Below are positions 17,535-27,755 of a stretch of DNA of 64,000 bases, piece after piece. Each line of letters starts with the position of its first letter. Within the stretch, counting starts at the first letter, position 1. The stretch covers positions 1 through 64,000 of the forward strand of contig NZ_RXLQ01000005.1 of the NCBI RefSeq assembly GCF_003953935.1, read 5' to 3'. The position numbers and the translations under genes were made by a program. The stretch is from Massilia atriviolacea (lineage in GTDB: Bacteria; Pseudomonadota; Gammaproteobacteria; Burkholderiales; Burkholderiaceae_D). The notes under the pieces were generated by a model. The model did no database searches. It was not told the DNA's origin and saw only the letters and a program-made list of their open reading frames with translations.

Positions 17535-18428
17535 CTACGGCTGGTACGCGTATTCCTCCCGCCCCGCCACATCCACCCTCAGCGACAACACGCGACCATT
17601 GAGCGGATAGCTCTCGCGCTCCGCCTCCGGCCGGCCATGGCTGGCGCTGGTCACATACAAAGTACGCAGGTCTTCGCCTCCGAAGGCGATCATGGTCGGA
17701 CACTTCACCGGCAGCTTCACTTCGCGCAGCAGCTCGCCGGATGGCGCAAAGCGCAGCAGGCGCGCGCCTTCGAACATCGCGCACCAGTAGGCGCCTTCGC
17801 TGTCGACGGCCGCGCCATCGGGCCGGCCGCCGTAGTCCGCCGCCTTCTTATCGGCCGAAAATACCTGGAAGGTCTCGCGCGCGCTCGCCGTTCCGCCGGC
17901 GGCATCGAAGCGATAGCGGTCGATCCGGTGCGCGGCGGTGTCGGCGTGGTACATCGCCAGCCCGTCCGCGGTGAAACCGAGCCCGTTCGAGTTCATCATC
18001 CCGCCCGACCATTTGAGGCTGACGACGCCTTTCTCCAGGCAGAACATCTGCGCCGCCTGCGCATCGCGCGGCTCGTAAATGGTGCCGACCCAGAAGCGCC
18101 CGGCCGCATCGACCCGGCCATCGTTGAAGCGCGTGGTGGCGGTGTCGTAGGGCGCAGCGGCGATGTCGCTTACTGCGCCGCTGCCGGTATCGAGGTGCAC
18201 GAAGCCGGCGCGCGTGGCCACTACCAGGCCGCCGCCGGCGTGCTTGGCCAGGGCTGCCGGTTCGGTCGCCATGCGCCACTCGCGGTGCGCGCCGCTGGCC
18301 GGGTGCAGCGCATGCACCGTGAAGCCGCCGATGTCGACCCAGTACAAGGTCTGTTCGCCCGCATGCCAGAGCGGGCATTCGCCCACCAGCATCGGGGTGT
18401 CGTAAGCGACCGTGATGGCGGGGCTCAT
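17535..18428 (-). CDS. SMP-30/gluconolactonase family lactonase
   Basis: Six-bladed beta-propeller lactonase of 297 residues. Landmarks are VGECPLW (metal ligand Glu17), FNDGRVDAAGRFWVGT, MNSNGLGFTADGLAMYHAD, and RPDGAAVDSEGAYWCAMFEG. Family members hydrolyse sugar lactones with a divalent metal. Its ATG overlaps the pgi stop by one base (TAATG), so it is translated with pgi. No pgl/devB-type 6-phosphogluconolactonase is present in this sugar-phosphate cluster. It may therefore act on 6-phosphogluconolactone or gluconolactone between Zwf and Edd (inference). No signal peptide is seen, so it is likely cytoplasmic. Confidence 0.88.
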   Translation of the reverse strand: MSPAITVAYDTPMLVGECPLWHAGEQTLYWVDIGGFTVHALHPASGAHREWRMATEPAALAKHAGGGLVVATRAGFVHLDTGSGAVSDIAAAPYDTATTRFNDGRVDAAGRFWVGTIYEPRDAQAAQMFCLEKGVVSLKWSGGMMNSNGLGFTADGLAMYHADTAAHRIDRYRFDAAGGTASARETFQVFSADKKAADYGGRPDGAAVDSEGAYWCAMFEGARLLRFAPSGELLREVKLPVKCPTMIAFGGEDLRTLYVTSASHGRPEAERESYPLNGRVLSLRVDVAGREEYAYQP

Positions 18429-20071
18429 TACACCGCCGCCTTGGCCATGGCGATCAGGCCGTTGGTGGAGCTGTCGTGCAGCGCCGGCTGCGCTTCGCCG
18501 GTCAGTTCGGCCTCGATCTTCTTGGCCAGTACCTTGCCCAGTTCAACGCCCCACTGGTCGAAACTGTTCACATCCCAGATCACGCCCTGCACGAAGGTCT
18601 TGTGCTCGTACAGCGCAATCAGGGCGCCGAGCGTGTACGGCTTGAGGTATTCCATCAAAATCGTATTGCTCGGACGGTTGCCGGGGAAGGTCTTGTGCGG
18701 CGCCAGCGCTTCGATTTCTGCCAGCGACAAGCCTTGCGCCTGCAGGTCGATGCGCACTTCGTCGATGGTTTTGCCGCGCATGAAGGCCTCCGACTGCGCG
18801 AAGCAGTTCGCCAGCAGCGCGGCGTGGTGGTTTTCCAGCTCGTGGCCCGGGCGCAGCGCGGCGATGAAGTCGATCGGCGTGATGTCGGTACCCTGGTGCA
18901 GCAGCTGGAAGTAGGCGTGCTGGCCGTTGGTGCCGCAATCGCCCCAGATCACCGGGCAGGTCGGGGTGTCGACCGGCTGGCCGCCCTTGGTCACGCGCTT
19001 GCCGTTGCTCTCCATGTCGAGCTGCTGCAGGTAGGCCGGGAAGCGGCTCAGGTCCTGGTGATACGGCGCGATCGACACCGATCCGCAGCCGAGGAACTGG
19101 CGGTTCCAGAAACCGACCAGCGCGAGCAGCACCGGCATGTTCGCTTCCAGGGGCGCTTCCTGGAAGTGCTGGTCCATCGCATGCGCGCCGGCCAGCAAAT
19201 CGCTGAAGTGGCCGAAGCCGACCGCCAGCGCGACCGGCAGGCCGATCGCCGACCACACCGAATAGCGCCCGCCGACCCAGTCCCAGAACGGGAACATATT
19301 GGCCGGGTCGATGCCGAAGGTCTTGATCGCTTCGGTGTTGGTGGAGACGGCGACGAAGTGGCGCGCCAGCGCGTCCTCGCCCGCGTGCTGCAGGAACCAG
19401 GCGCGCGCGGTCTGCGCGTTCATCATCGTTTCGGTGGTGGTGAAGGTCTTGGAAGCGATGATGAACAAGGTCGTTTCGGGATTGACCTTGCCGAGCGCGG
19501 CGTCCATGTCGTGGCCGTCGACGTTGGAGACGAAGTGCATGGCCAGGCGCGGGTGCGCGTACTGGCGCAGCGCCAGGCAGATCATCTTCGGTCCCAGGTC
19601 GGAGCCGCCGATGCCGATGTTGACGATGTCGGTAATCGGTTTGCCGCTGTGGCCCAGCCAGGTGCCGGCGCGCACGGCGTCGCTGAAGATGCGGACCCGG
19701 TCGAGCACCGCGTGCACGTCGGCGTTGACGTCCTGGCCGTCCACCACCAGCGGCGTGCCGCGCGGCGCGCGCAGGGCGGTGTGCAGCACGGCGCGGCGTT
19801 CGGTGAGGTTGATGCGCTCGCCCGCGAACATGGCGTCGCGCTGGGTTTCGACGCCGCGCTCCCGCGCCAGCTCGACCAGCAGTTCAAGCGTGCGCCCGTC
19901 AAGCCGGTTTTTTGAATAGTCTAGGAACAGGCCCGCCGCGTCGACGGTCAGTTTGGGAAAGCGTTGCGGGTCGGCGGCGAACAGGCCGCGCAGTTCCCAG
20001 TCTTCTGCCTCGATCGCGTGCGTTTCGAGGGCCTGGAAGCTGGCGGTGGAGGTGAGGGCAGGCTGGCGCAT
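18428..20071 (-). CDS. pgi: Glucose-6-phosphate isomerase
   Basis: Interconverts glucose-6-phosphate and fructose-6-phosphate (cytosol). It is 547 residues, full length. Signature blocks are [39 protein letters not shown] and the C-terminal [15 protein letters not shown] with the conserved lysine. The gene is divergent from edd across 275 bases that hold two HexR-like sites, one of which lies about 90 bases before this start. It is translationally coupled to the lactonase downstream. In an Entner-Doudoroff organism Pgi mainly returns fructose-6-phosphate to glucose-6-phosphate. Confidence 0.97.
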   Translation of the reverse strand: MRQPALTSTASFQALETHAIEAEDWELRGLFAADPQRFPKLTVDAAGLFLDYSKNRLDGRTLELLVELARERGVETQRDAMFAGERINLTERRAVLHTALRAPRGTPLVVDGQDVNADVHAVLDRVRIFSDAVRAGTWLGHSGKPITDIVNIGIGGSDLGPKMICLALRQYAHPRLAMHFVSNVDGHDMDAALGKVNPETTLFIIASKTFTTTETMMNAQTARAWFLQHAGEDALARHFVAVSTNTEAIKTFGIDPANMFPFWDWVGGRYSVWSAIGLPVALAVGFGHFSDLLAGAHAMDQHFQEAPLEANMPVLLALVGFWNRQFLGCGSVSIAPYHQDLSRFPAYLQQLDMESNGKRVTKGGQPVDTPTCPVIWGDCGTNGQHAYFQLLHQGTDITPIDFIAALRPGHELENHHAALLANCFAQSEAFMRGKTIDEVRIDLQAQGLSLAEIEALAPHKTFPGNRPSNTILMEYLKPYTLGALIALYEHKTFVQGVIWDVNSFDQWGVELGKVLAKKIEAELTGEAQPALHDSSTNGLIAMAKAAV

Positions 20072-20158
20072 GGGTACTCGCTGTTCGGTTGGTTGAAATC
20101 GGGTGCCGGCCGCGCGGCCAGCGCATCGAAGAAGATTATCGAATGATACAGAAATTCA

Positions 20159-20173
20159 CGTAAATTCACTACA
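20159..20173. promoter_or_regulatory. Candidate HexR operator on the pgi side of the pgi-edd gap
   Basis: CGTAAATTCACTACA resembles the zwf site TGTAAATTTACTACA at 13 of 15 positions. It lies about 90 bases upstream of the pgi start. Its right half ACTACA is exact for the HexR-type palindrome. Confidence 0.5.
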
Positions 20174-20306
20174 AAAAACTGGCGGCCGCGACGGCAGCGC
20201 CGCTCGCATAATCAATGTTGCCGGGGATCTTCACGGGCTGCGGATGTGCAATGCACCATCGAAAAGAGAAAGTTGCGTGACCGCGATGTGCGGTTCCTGC
20301 CAGTTT

Positions 20307-20321
20307 TGTAGTAAAATTTCA
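20307..20321. promoter_or_regulatory. Candidate HexR operator immediately upstream of edd
   Basis: TGTAGTAAAATTTCA matches the HexR-type palindrome TGTARTnnnAYTACA except for one defined position. It ends 26 bases before the edd ATG, a location suited to repression by blocking the promoter or early elongation. HexR bound here would be released by the Edd product KDPG. Confidence 0.6.
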
Positions 20322-20346
20322 CGAAATAAATTCATAAGGAACGACC

Positions 20347-22263
20347 ATGGCGTTGCATCCCGTAGTTGAATCGGTCACCAAACGCATCATCGAACGCAGC
20401 CGGCCTTCGCGCGGGGCGTACCTGGCGCACCTCGATGCGGCGCGCATCGAAGGCCCGCAGCGCGGGGCGCTGTCGTGTACCAACCTGGCGCACGGCTTCG
20501 CGGCTTTTCCGGCCAACGACAAGCTGATGCTCAAGCAGGTGAAAAAGCCCTCGGTGGCGATCGTCTCGGCCTACAACGACATGCTGTCGGCGCACCAGCC
20601 GTTCGAGCACTTCCCGGCCATTATCAAGGATGCGGTGCGCGACGTCGGCGCGGTGGCCCAGTTCGCCGGCGGCGTGCCCGCCATGTGCGACGGCGTCACG
20701 CAAGGCCAGCCGGGCATGGAACTGTCGCTGTTTTCGCGCGACGCCATCGCCATGGCGACCGCCATCGCCCTGTCGCACAATATGTTCGACTCCGCCGTGT
20801 ACCTGGGCGTATGCGACAAGATCGTGCCTGGCCTGCTGATCGGCGCGCTGCACTTCGGCCACCTGCCGGCGGTATTCGTGCCGGCCGGGCCGATGACGAC
20901 CGGGATGTCGAACAAGGAAAAGGCGCGCATCCGCCAGCTGTACGCGCAGGGCAAGGCCACGCGCGACGAGCTGCTCGAATGCGAGTCGCAGTCGTATCAC
21001 GGCGCCGGCACCTGCACCTTCTACGGCACCGCCAACAGCAACCAGATGCTGATGGAGATCATGGGCCTGCACATGCCGGGCGCCGCTTTCATCACCCCGG
21101 GCACGGCGCTGCGCGACGGCCTCACGCGCGCCGCCGCCCAGCGCGCGGTCGCCATTTCGCAGCAGGGCGGCAGCTACACGCCGGTCGGCCAGATCGTCGA
21201 TGAAAAATGCATCGTTAACGCGGTGGTGGGCCTGCTCGCCACCGGCGGCTCGACCAACCACACCCTGCACCTGGTGGCGATCGCCAAGGCGGCCGGCATC
21301 GTGATCGACTGGGACGACTTCAACGAACTGTCCGGCATCGTGCCGATGCTGACCCGGATCTACCCGAACGGCGACGCCGACGTGAACCACTTCCAGGCCG
21401 CCGGCGGCCCCGGTTTCGTGATCCGCGAACTGCTCGACGCGGGCCTGCTGCACGACGACGTGACCACCATCCTCGGCAAGGGCCTGCGCGCGCACTGCGC
21501 CGAACCCTTCCTCGATGGCGAAAAGGCGATCTGGAAGGAGCTGCCTGCGCAGAGCGGCGACGACAGCGTGCTGCGCCCGGTGGCGCAGCCGTTCGCGCAA
21601 GACGGCGGCATGATCCTGGTGAAGGGTAACCTGGGCCGCGCGGTGATGAAGATTTCGGCGGTCAAGGAACAGCACCGCGTGGTCGAAGCGCCGGCGCTGA
21701 CCTTCAATTCGCAGGAAGACTTCATGCACGCCTACACGGCCGGTAAGCTCGACCGCGACTTCGTGGCGGTGATCCGCTTCCAGGGGCCGCGCGCCAACGG
21801 CATGCCGGAACTGCACGCACTGACGCCTGCGCTGGCCAACCTGCAGGACGCCGGCCGCCATGTGGCGCTGGTGACCGACGGGCGCATGTCCGGCGCGTCG
21901 GGCAAGGTGCCGGCCGCGATCCACGTCTCGCCAGAGATCCTGGCGGGCGGCCCATTGGGGCTGGTGCGCGACGGCGACATCATCCGCCTGGACGCCACCA
22001 CCGGCACGCTCGAAGCGCTGGTGCCAGCGGCCGTGTGGGCCGCGCGCTCGCAGGCCACGGCCGACCTGTCGTCCAGCCATATCGGCATGGGCCGCGAACT
22101 GTTTACCATGTTCCGCAATGCGATCAGCGAAGCGGAGAAGGGCGCGACGACCTTCCCGCTGCCGTCGCCGATTCCAACCACCGTGCCGCTGCACGACGCC
22201 GCCGACATCGGCGACACCGTGCCCGGCTCCGACGAAGACTTTTTGATCAAGAACCCAAAATGA
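20347..22263 (+). CDS. edd: 6-phosphogluconate dehydratase
   Basis: Dehydrates 6-phosphogluconate to 2-keto-3-deoxy-6-phosphogluconate (KDPG), the first committed Entner-Doudoroff step. The protein has 638 residues with the IlvD/Edd [4Fe-4S]-dehydratase layout. Candidate cluster cysteines lie in [17 protein letters not shown] (Cys114), [10 protein letters not shown] (Cys156) and [13 protein letters not shown] (Cys223). [20 protein letters not shown] is the C-terminal signature. The start ATG follows an AAGGA site. The stop overlaps the eda start by four bases. A HexR-like operator sits just upstream. Confidence 0.97.
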   Translation: MALHPVVESVTKRIIERSRPSRGAYLAHLDAARIEGPQRGALSCTNLAHGFAAFPANDKLMLKQVKKPSVAIVSAYNDMLSAHQPFEHFPAIIKDAVRDVGAVAQFAGGVPAMCDGVTQGQPGMELSLFSRDAIAMATAIALSHNMFDSAVYLGVCDKIVPGLLIGALHFGHLPAVFVPAGPMTTGMSNKEKARIRQLYAQGKATRDELLECESQSYHGAGTCTFYGTANSNQMLMEIMGLHMPGAAFITPGTALRDGLTRAAAQRAVAISQQGGSYTPVGQIVDEKCIVNAVVGLLATGGSTNHTLHLVAIAKAAGIVIDWDDFNELSGIVPMLTRIYPNGDADVNHFQAAGGPGFVIRELLDAGLLHDDVTTILGKGLRAHCAEPFLDGEKAIWKELPAQSGDDSVLRPVAQPFAQDGGMILVKGNLGRAVMKISAVKEQHRVVEAPALTFNSQEDFMHAYTAGKLDRDFVAVIRFQGPRANGMPELHALTPALANLQDAGRHVALVTDGRMSGASGKVPAAIHVSPEILAGGPLGLVRDGDIIRLDATTGTLEALVPAAVWAARSQATADLSSSHIGMGRELFTMFRNAISEAEKGATTFPLPSPIPTTVPLHDAADIGDTVPGSDEDFLIKNPK

Positions 22264-22883
22264 CCATGACCCTACTCGACATCATGCGCTCGGCGAGCGT
22301 GATTCCCGTGATCGCCATCGACGATCCGGAGCACGCCGTGCCGCTGGCAAAGGCCCTCGTCGCGGGCGGTATCCGCGTGCTGGAAGTGACCCTGCGCACG
22401 GCGCACGGCCTGGGCGCGATCCGCGCGATGGCGCAGGTGGAGGGCGCCATCGTCGGCGTCGGTACCCTGACCCAGCCCGACGAATTTGCGGCGGCGCGCG
22501 ACGCCGGCGCGGTGTTCGGCGTCTCGCCGGGTCTGACCCCGGCGTTGATCGAGGCGGCGCGCAAGAGCGGCCTGCCGCTGCTGCCGGGCGTGATGACGCC
22601 GTCGGAAGTGATGGCCGCGCGCGAAGCGGGCTTCCGCCAGCTCAAGCTGTTCCCGGCCGTGCCGGCGGGCGGCGTGGGCATGCTCAATGCGATCGGCGGC
22701 CCGCTGCCGGACGTGACGTTCTGCCCGACCGGCGGCATCTCGATCGACACCGCGCCGCAGTTTTTGGCGTGCAAGAACGTCGCCTGCGTGGGCGGTTCGT
22801 GGCTCACGCCGAAGGAGGCGATCCTGGCCGGCGACTGGGCCCGCATCACCGAGCTGGCCAGGGCGGCGTCCGCGCTGCGCTAA
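22260..22883 (+). CDS. eda: KDPG/KHG aldolase
   Basis: Cleaves KDPG to pyruvate and glyceraldehyde-3-phosphate, completing the Entner-Doudoroff pathway. It has 207 residues, as usual. The catalytic Glu42 lies in RVLEVTLRT and the Schiff-base Lys129 in [10 protein letters not shown]; the phosphate-binding [11 protein letters not shown] follows. The ATG at 22260 overlaps the edd stop (ATGA), so translation is coupled and stoichiometric with Edd. The edd-eda pair is the classical operon controlled by HexR. Confidence 0.97.
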   Translation: MTMTLLDIMRSASVIPVIAIDDPEHAVPLAKALVAGGIRVLEVTLRTAHGLGAIRAMAQVEGAIVGVGTLTQPDEFAAARDAGAVFGVSPGLTPALIEAARKSGLPLLPGVMTPSEVMAAREAGFRQLKLFPAVPAGGVGMLNAIGGPLPDVTFCPTGGISIDTAPQFLACKNVACVGGSWLTPKEAILAGDWARITELARAASALR

Positions 22884-22895
22884 GGTTCGCCCGCC

Positions 22896-23444
22896 GTGCG
22901 ATTTTACTGGCGCGGCAAACCGGGGCGTCCCATGACGCCCGGTGAAATCACGATGGCGTCCAGTCTGTTCGGCGACGCCATCGACTACGCGCGGGTACAG
23001 GTGCATGCGCGCCGCTACCTGCCGTTCGGGCTGCAGCCGAAGAACTGCGCCATGACGCCCAACGGCACCATCTACTTCGACCAATCCTGCTGCCTGCCCG
23101 ATTTTGCGGCCGGCAGCGAGCACGCGCGCCACTGGTTCATGCACGAGATGGTGCACGTGTGGCAGCACCAGCTGGGATACCCGGTGTGGTGGCGCGGCGC
23201 GATCCGCATCGGCTTGAGCTATGCCTACGAACTGGCCGCGCACAAGACGCTGGCCGACTTCAACATGGAAGCGCAGGGCGACCTGCTGGCCGACTACTTC
23301 GTGCTCAAGTTCCTGCAGTCGTCCACGGCGATGCGGCAGCAGCGTTACGCGCACAGCCTGGCGCTGTTCGAGACCGTGCTGGCGGGTTTCCGTCGCGATC
23401 CGGGCGAGCGCAGGCATCTGCCGGGCGCGCGCGGCGCGCATTGA
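22896..23444 (+). CDS. Small HExxH protein upstream of the VgrG island
   Basis: Predicted protein of 182 residues with a zinc-protease-like core WFMHEMVHVWQHQLGYP. His83, Glu84, His87 and perhaps His91 form HExxHxxxH. I recall relatives annotated only as 'vgr related protein'. There is no signal peptide. It starts with a GTG 12 bases after eda; an ATG at 22932 is an alternative that keeps the motif. It may belong to the sugar operon by position or to the type VI island that follows by association. Cys-rich NCAMTPNGTIYFDQSCCLPD precedes the motif. Protease activity is unproven. Confidence 0.7.
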   Translation: MRFYWRGKPGRPMTPGEITMASSLFGDAIDYARVQVHARRYLPFGLQPKNCAMTPNGTIYFDQSCCLPDFAAGSEHARHWFMHEMVHVWQHQLGYPVWWRGAIRIGLSYAYELAAHKTLADFNMEAQGDLLADYFVLKFLQSSTAMRQQRYAHSLALFETVLAGFRRDPGERRHLPGARGAH

Positions 23445-23580
23445 GCGGCCTGTCGGACAAACTCCCCGATCCTGCTTCAAGTCCCACACGGCGTTTCCTT
23501 ATGTGCTGAGTCAACACTGCGCGCGGCCACCCCATTACTCTTGGTATTTATTTACGGAATCTTTTTCAGGAGAATGTTTT

Positions 23581-24075
23581 ATGAGGGCCGCCCTGCTGAC
23601 CGTGTGTTCCCTTGCCATGTGGTGTGCGAGCGCTGGCGCTGGGGCGCACCTGGGCGAACTCGATGTGCGCGCGGGGAGCGGGGGAATGCCATGCTTTACG
23701 ATCTTTCAAAAGGATGAGCGCCGCTTCGGGGCGCCGGAGTTTCGTTCGATCAGCGTGAGCGAAGTGACGGCGGCAGGCAAGAGCTTGATGTGGGCCATGA
23801 CGATTCCTCCGGAGCGGCCTTTCCAGGTAACGTTTCGGTTGTGCATCCCCTATGCGGGACGCTTGCCGGTCTTGCCGAAAACGACGGCCTTGCCGCTACA
23901 GCCGGGCAAGGTCTATGAAGCGCTGATCGACATCACGCCACCCATGCCGAGCAGTGCGCCACGCGCCTATCGCGCCAGGTTTTGCCTGAGCGGGAAGGCG
24001 GACGGGCCGCTGCAAGTGCGTACGCTCAACAGCGGGGCGCCGGACGGCAAGGGGCGCGGCGGCTGCCCAGGCTAG
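23581..24075 (+). CDS. Small exported protein of unknown function near VgrG
   Basis: Protein of 164 residues with signal peptide MRAALLTVCSLAMWCASAGA and four cysteines in the mature part, suggesting periplasmic disulfides. No family was recognised. The ATG follows CAGGAGAATG, a good ribosome site. It is monocistronic, 200 bases before vgrG, and in the same direction. It may be a periplasmic accessory or orphan immunity protein of the type VI island (inference), or unrelated. Confidence 0.65.
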   Translation: MRAALLTVCSLAMWCASAGAGAHLGELDVRAGSGGMPCFTIFQKDERRFGAPEFRSISVSEVTAAGKSLMWAMTIPPERPFQVTFRLCIPYAGRLPVLPKTTALPLQPGKVYEALIDITPPMPSSAPRAYRARFCLSGKADGPLQVRTLNSGAPDGKGRGGCPG

Positions 24076-24279
24076 GTGCGACTGCGCGGCTTTTCCGGCC
24101 GCTGTCTTGTTACTGCGCAACGCGGAGCGTCGTTTATCCTGGTTTCGCTTCTTTAGCAACACGATTCCCTCACTTCATCTCAGCCTGCGCTCGCGCAATC
24201 CCTGTTCGGCCTCGTTCCTCTACTGTCGGATATAGATTCCAAGTGGAAATATCTTAAACCGACACCCGTGGGCTGCGAT

Positions 24280-26580
24280 ATGGCGACCATCTCCTCTTCC
24301 GACTGTTTGCACTCTCTCGTGGGCGGACGTCAGCATGACCGGCTGTTGCGTCTGTCGTTTCCCCACGATAACGGTCCTGTTGCGCCGTTGCTCGTCAATC
24401 GGCTGCACGCCTCGGAAGCACTGTCGCGGCCGTTCGAGTTCACGGTCGAGCTGTTGTCGGACGATCCCGGCATTCCGCTCAAAGACGTGCAGGGCAAGCT
24501 CATGTCCATCGCGCTGGTGCGCAAGGATGGCAGCCTGCGATATTTTTCAGGGCGGGTGTTCGGCTTTTCGCTGAAACGCGTCGATGGCGGCGTGTCGTTC
24601 TACGAAGCGCGGCTGGCGCCCTGGACCAAGTACTTGAGCCTGCGCAAGGACAACTACCTGTTCCACTACACCACCTTGTACCAGCAGGCCAGCAGCATTT
24701 TTGGCGATTACGCGAACCTGGCCGATTGGGATTGGCGGGTACAGGGTGCCAGTGGCGTGATGACCGATTGCTGCCAGTTCGACGAGACCGACAGTAACTT
24801 CCTGGAGCGGCGCTGGGCTGCGGCCGGCATCTTTTATTGGTTCGAACACAGCGCCACCGGCCACACGCTGGTCTTGTCCGACGATTCGGGGGCGGCCCCT
24901 GCGATCGACGGTGGCCATCCGGAGATCCCGTTCCAGCGCCATGGCGGAGCGGTCGAGGAGGATGGCATCGCCGAGTGGTCGCCGGGACGCCGGATCACGG
25001 AGGGCAGCGTTACCCTGGCGTCCTACGATTTCAAGGCGCCACAGCCGGCGTTTACATCCCTGCCGACGCTGCACCGGCAAGGCGAGGTGCTGCATGTCGA
25101 GTCCTACGAATACACAGGCGCTTTCGGATTCAAGGATGGCGGCGATGCGCGCTCGGTGGCGCAGACGCGCATGGAAGCGCTGGAAGCGGCCGGCAAACAT
25201 TTCACGGGTGCGGGCAATAGCCGCCAGCTCATGCCTGGGCGCTGGTTTCGGCTGACCGGTCACGTCGGCCGCGGGACCACGGAACACGACGAACAGGCCA
25301 GGGAATTCCTGATCGTCGAGGTGATTCACACGGCAAGCAATAACTACCATGTAAGCACGACGGCGCCTTCCCATTACGAGAATGCGCTGCTGTGCGTGCG
25401 AAAAGTCGTGCCGTGGCGTGCTCCCCGCAGCCATCACAGCAGCGACACAAAGATCCACGGCATTCAGACAGCCACTGTGGTCGGTCCTGCCGGCGAAGAA
25501 ATTCATACCGATATGTACGGGCGCGTGCGCGTGCAGTTTCATTGGGACCGTGCGGGTGCCAGCGACGAAAAGAGTTCGGCTTGGATCCGGGTGGCAACGC
25601 CGTGGGCCGGTGAAAACTTTGGGATGGTGTCGATCCCGCGCGTGGGTACCGAAGTGCTGGTGCAGTTCATGGACGGTAATCCGGACCGCCCGATCATCAC
25701 GGGCATGGTGCCGAATGCGAATACGCTGCCGCCGTGGGCGCTTCCGGCCAACAAGACCCAGAGCGGAATCCTGTCACGTTCGACACCCGGCGGTAGCTAC
25801 GACAACGCGAATGCGCTGCGCTTCGAAGACAAGAAGGGCCAGGAGCAGTTGTGGCTGCATGCGGAGAAGGACCAGCTGACCGAAGTCGAACATGACGAAG
25901 ACAAATGGGTCGGCAACGACCGGCGCAAGACGGTCGACCGTGACGAAACCAGCCATATCAAGCGCGACCGGACCGAAACGGTGGACCGCGACGAAACGGT
26001 CACCGTCCATCGCCATCGCACCGAACGGGTCGACCGTGACGAGCGTATCAGCATCGGCGAGAACCGCAGCGAGGACGTCGGCATCGACGAAACGATCTCC
26101 ATCGGCAGCAACCGCAATGAGACCGTGGGCAGGAATGAAACGATCAGCGTCGGCGTGAACCGCAGCAAGACGGTTGCCCGGAACGAGAAAGACAAGATCG
26201 GCAGGAACTGGTCGGTCAATGTGGCACGGATGAAGACCGAGACGATCGGCATGGCGTCGATGCAGAACGTCGGCATGGGCCGCATCGATACGGTGGGCAT
26301 GGCCTACAACCTGAATGTGGGCATGGTCATGGCGACGGTGGTGGGACGCAGCCAGACGACCAAGGTTGGCAAGGTGGTGTCGGTGTCCGCCGGCGAGAAG
26401 ATCGAGCTGGTGTGCGGGGGATCGAAGTTCGTCATGACGCCGGATGCGATTTACCTGGAAAGCAAGGATATCCACATCAAGGCGAGCGGCACGGTCCATG
26501 TCGACGGGCCGGCGGACGTGCATCTCAATTCAGGGAGTGCGAAAAGTCCGCCGGAGGGCGACGGGGAGAATGGCGCATGA
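24280..26580 (+). CDS. vgrG: Type VI secretion spike protein VgrG
   Basis: Trimeric needle-tip protein of 766 residues that carries effectors through the type VI secretion system. The gp27-like N-terminal part shows LLVNRLHASEALSRPFEFTV and WFEHSATGHTLVLSDD. The gp5/OB region shows YGRVRVQFHWDR, SAWIRVATPWAGENFGMVSI, and PRVGTEVLVQFMDGNPDRP. The C-terminal needle is a repeat-rich beta-prism with many D/N-E-T steps (TVDRDETV, TVGRNETISVGVNRSKTV). No extra toxin domain follows. A GTG at 24268 is an alternative start. The stop overlaps the DUF2169 start by four bases. No other T6SS structural gene is in the window, so this is an orphan vgrG island. Confidence 0.96.
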   Translation: MATISSSDCLHSLVGGRQHDRLLRLSFPHDNGPVAPLLVNRLHASEALSRPFEFTVELLSDDPGIPLKDVQGKLMSIALVRKDGSLRYFSGRVFGFSLKRVDGGVSFYEARLAPWTKYLSLRKDNYLFHYTTLYQQASSIFGDYANLADWDWRVQGASGVMTDCCQFDETDSNFLERRWAAAGIFYWFEHSATGHTLVLSDDSGAAPAIDGGHPEIPFQRHGGAVEEDGIAEWSPGRRITEGSVTLASYDFKAPQPAFTSLPTLHRQGEVLHVESYEYTGAFGFKDGGDARSVAQTRMEALEAAGKHFTGAGNSRQLMPGRWFRLTGHVGRGTTEHDEQAREFLIVEVIHTASNNYHVSTTAPSHYENALLCVRKVVPWRAPRSHHSSDTKIHGIQTATVVGPAGEEIHTDMYGRVRVQFHWDRAGASDEKSSAWIRVATPWAGENFGMVSIPRVGTEVLVQFMDGNPDRPIITGMVPNANTLPPWALPANKTQSGILSRSTPGGSYDNANALRFEDKKGQEQLWLHAEKDQLTEVEHDEDKWVGNDRRKTVDRDETSHIKRDRTETVDRDETVTVHRHRTERVDRDERISIGENRSEDVGIDETISIGSNRNETVGRNETISVGVNRSKTVARNEKDKIGRNWSVNVARMKTETIGMASMQNVGMGRIDTVGMAYNLNVGMVMATVVGRSQTTKVGKVVSVSAGEKIELVCGGSKFVMTPDAIYLESKDIHIKASGTVHVDGPADVHLNSGSAKSPPEGDGENGA

Positions 26581-27746
26581 CGGCCGCGGGTCCGGCGGAC
26601 GGCAGGCCCGCAGCGCCTGATGCCATCATCGTCAACCATACGGGGTTGCCGCATTTCTGGTTTCAGCAGGCAGGCCCGGAAGGCGAGCGGCTCGATGTGC
26701 TGGTGGTGCGCGCCACCTTCGACTTCGCGGCGCACGGCGACGTCATCACGCTCGCGCGCGAACAATGTGCTGTTGTCGCTGGCGATGCGTATGCCGGTCC
26801 GGCATCGACCGATCCGCTGCGCGCCGTGATCGAGGAAGATGGCGACCTGGTGCCCTACAAACCCGGCACGGACATTCTTGTCAGCGGCCGCGCACGCGCC
26901 CCGGGCGGGCTGGCATGTGCCCAGTGGCTCGCCGGGTTGCGCGTCGGTACGCTCAAGAAGCTGGTGCGCCTGCATGGTCCGCGCCAGTTCCGCAAGCACG
27001 CCTTTGGCTGGCGCCTGGGTCCCGCTTGCCCCGTCGATTCCGTGTGCCTGGACTACCGTCTGGCGTACGGTGGCTGCATCGATATCGCGGCTTCCCTCAC
27101 GCGCGACGGCGAGCGGGACTCGGTCAGGCATAGCGGCAATCCGGCAGGCATCGGCTGGCTGCCGACAGCGGGCGATTACCGGCATCTGGGCAAGGCCGGC
27201 CGCGCATTCGTGGCGCGCTGGGTGGCTGGGCAACAGGTGCTCGATGCTCCCCAGATCGAGGCGCCGCTCGATCCGGTCACCCATCCGTGTCAAGGTGTGC
27301 CGCCGCAGGGATTGAGTGCGATCGCCCGCTGGTGTACGCCTCGCGTGGGCTACCAGGGCGATTTCGATGCGCACTGGCGCGCGAACCGGTATCCGCTGCT
27401 GCCGGACAATTTCGACCCGCGCTATTTTCAGAATGCCCCGGCCGACATGGTCGTGACGCCGCACCTGCGCGGCGACGAAAGTGTGACGATGACAGGCTTG
27501 CTCCCTGAAAAGACCGACATGGTTTTGCCTGGAACGATGCTGATCGTCGTTGTCCGGCTTGCCAGCGGGCGTAGCGAGGCCAGCATTCCGCTGCTCGACA
27601 CCCTGCGGTTCGACCTGGAACGCCGCCAGGTATCGATGGTCTGGCGCACCCATTTCTATCACGACGATCCGGTGGTGGAGATCGCTATCGCGGCGACTTC
27701 GTCCGTTAGCGCAGCCGCGCCGGCTCAGACGCCAGTGCAAGCGTGA
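26577..27746 (+). CDS. DUF2169-family T6SS adaptor
   Basis: Cytoplasmic protein of 389 residues resembling DUF2169 proteins, which act as chaperone/adaptors loading PAAR-type effectors on VgrG. Recognisable parts are VVRATFDFAAHGDVITLARE, PYKPGTDILVSGRARAPGG, and the ending RQVSMVWRTHFYHDDPVVEI. The ATG lies within the vgrG stop (ATGA). The effector gene starts nine bases after its own stop. The order vgrG-DUF2169-PAAR-like effector-immunity is a common modular arrangement and argues that this adaptor serves the next gene. Confidence 0.9.
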   Translation: MTAAGPADGRPAAPDAIIVNHTGLPHFWFQQAGPEGERLDVLVVRATFDFAAHGDVITLAREQCAVVAGDAYAGPASTDPLRAVIEEDGDLVPYKPGTDILVSGRARAPGGLACAQWLAGLRVGTLKKLVRLHGPRQFRKHAFGWRLGPACPVDSVCLDYRLAYGGCIDIAASLTRDGERDSVRHSGNPAGIGWLPTAGDYRHLGKAGRAFVARWVAGQQVLDAPQIEAPLDPVTHPCQGVPPQGLSAIARWCTPRVGYQGDFDAHWRANRYPLLPDNFDPRYFQNAPADMVVTPHLRGDESVTMTGLLPEKTDMVLPGTMLIVVVRLASGRSEASIPLLDTLRFDLERRQVSMVWRTHFYHDDPVVEIAIAATSSVSAAAPAQTPVQA

Positions 27747-27755
27747 GCGGGGTGG

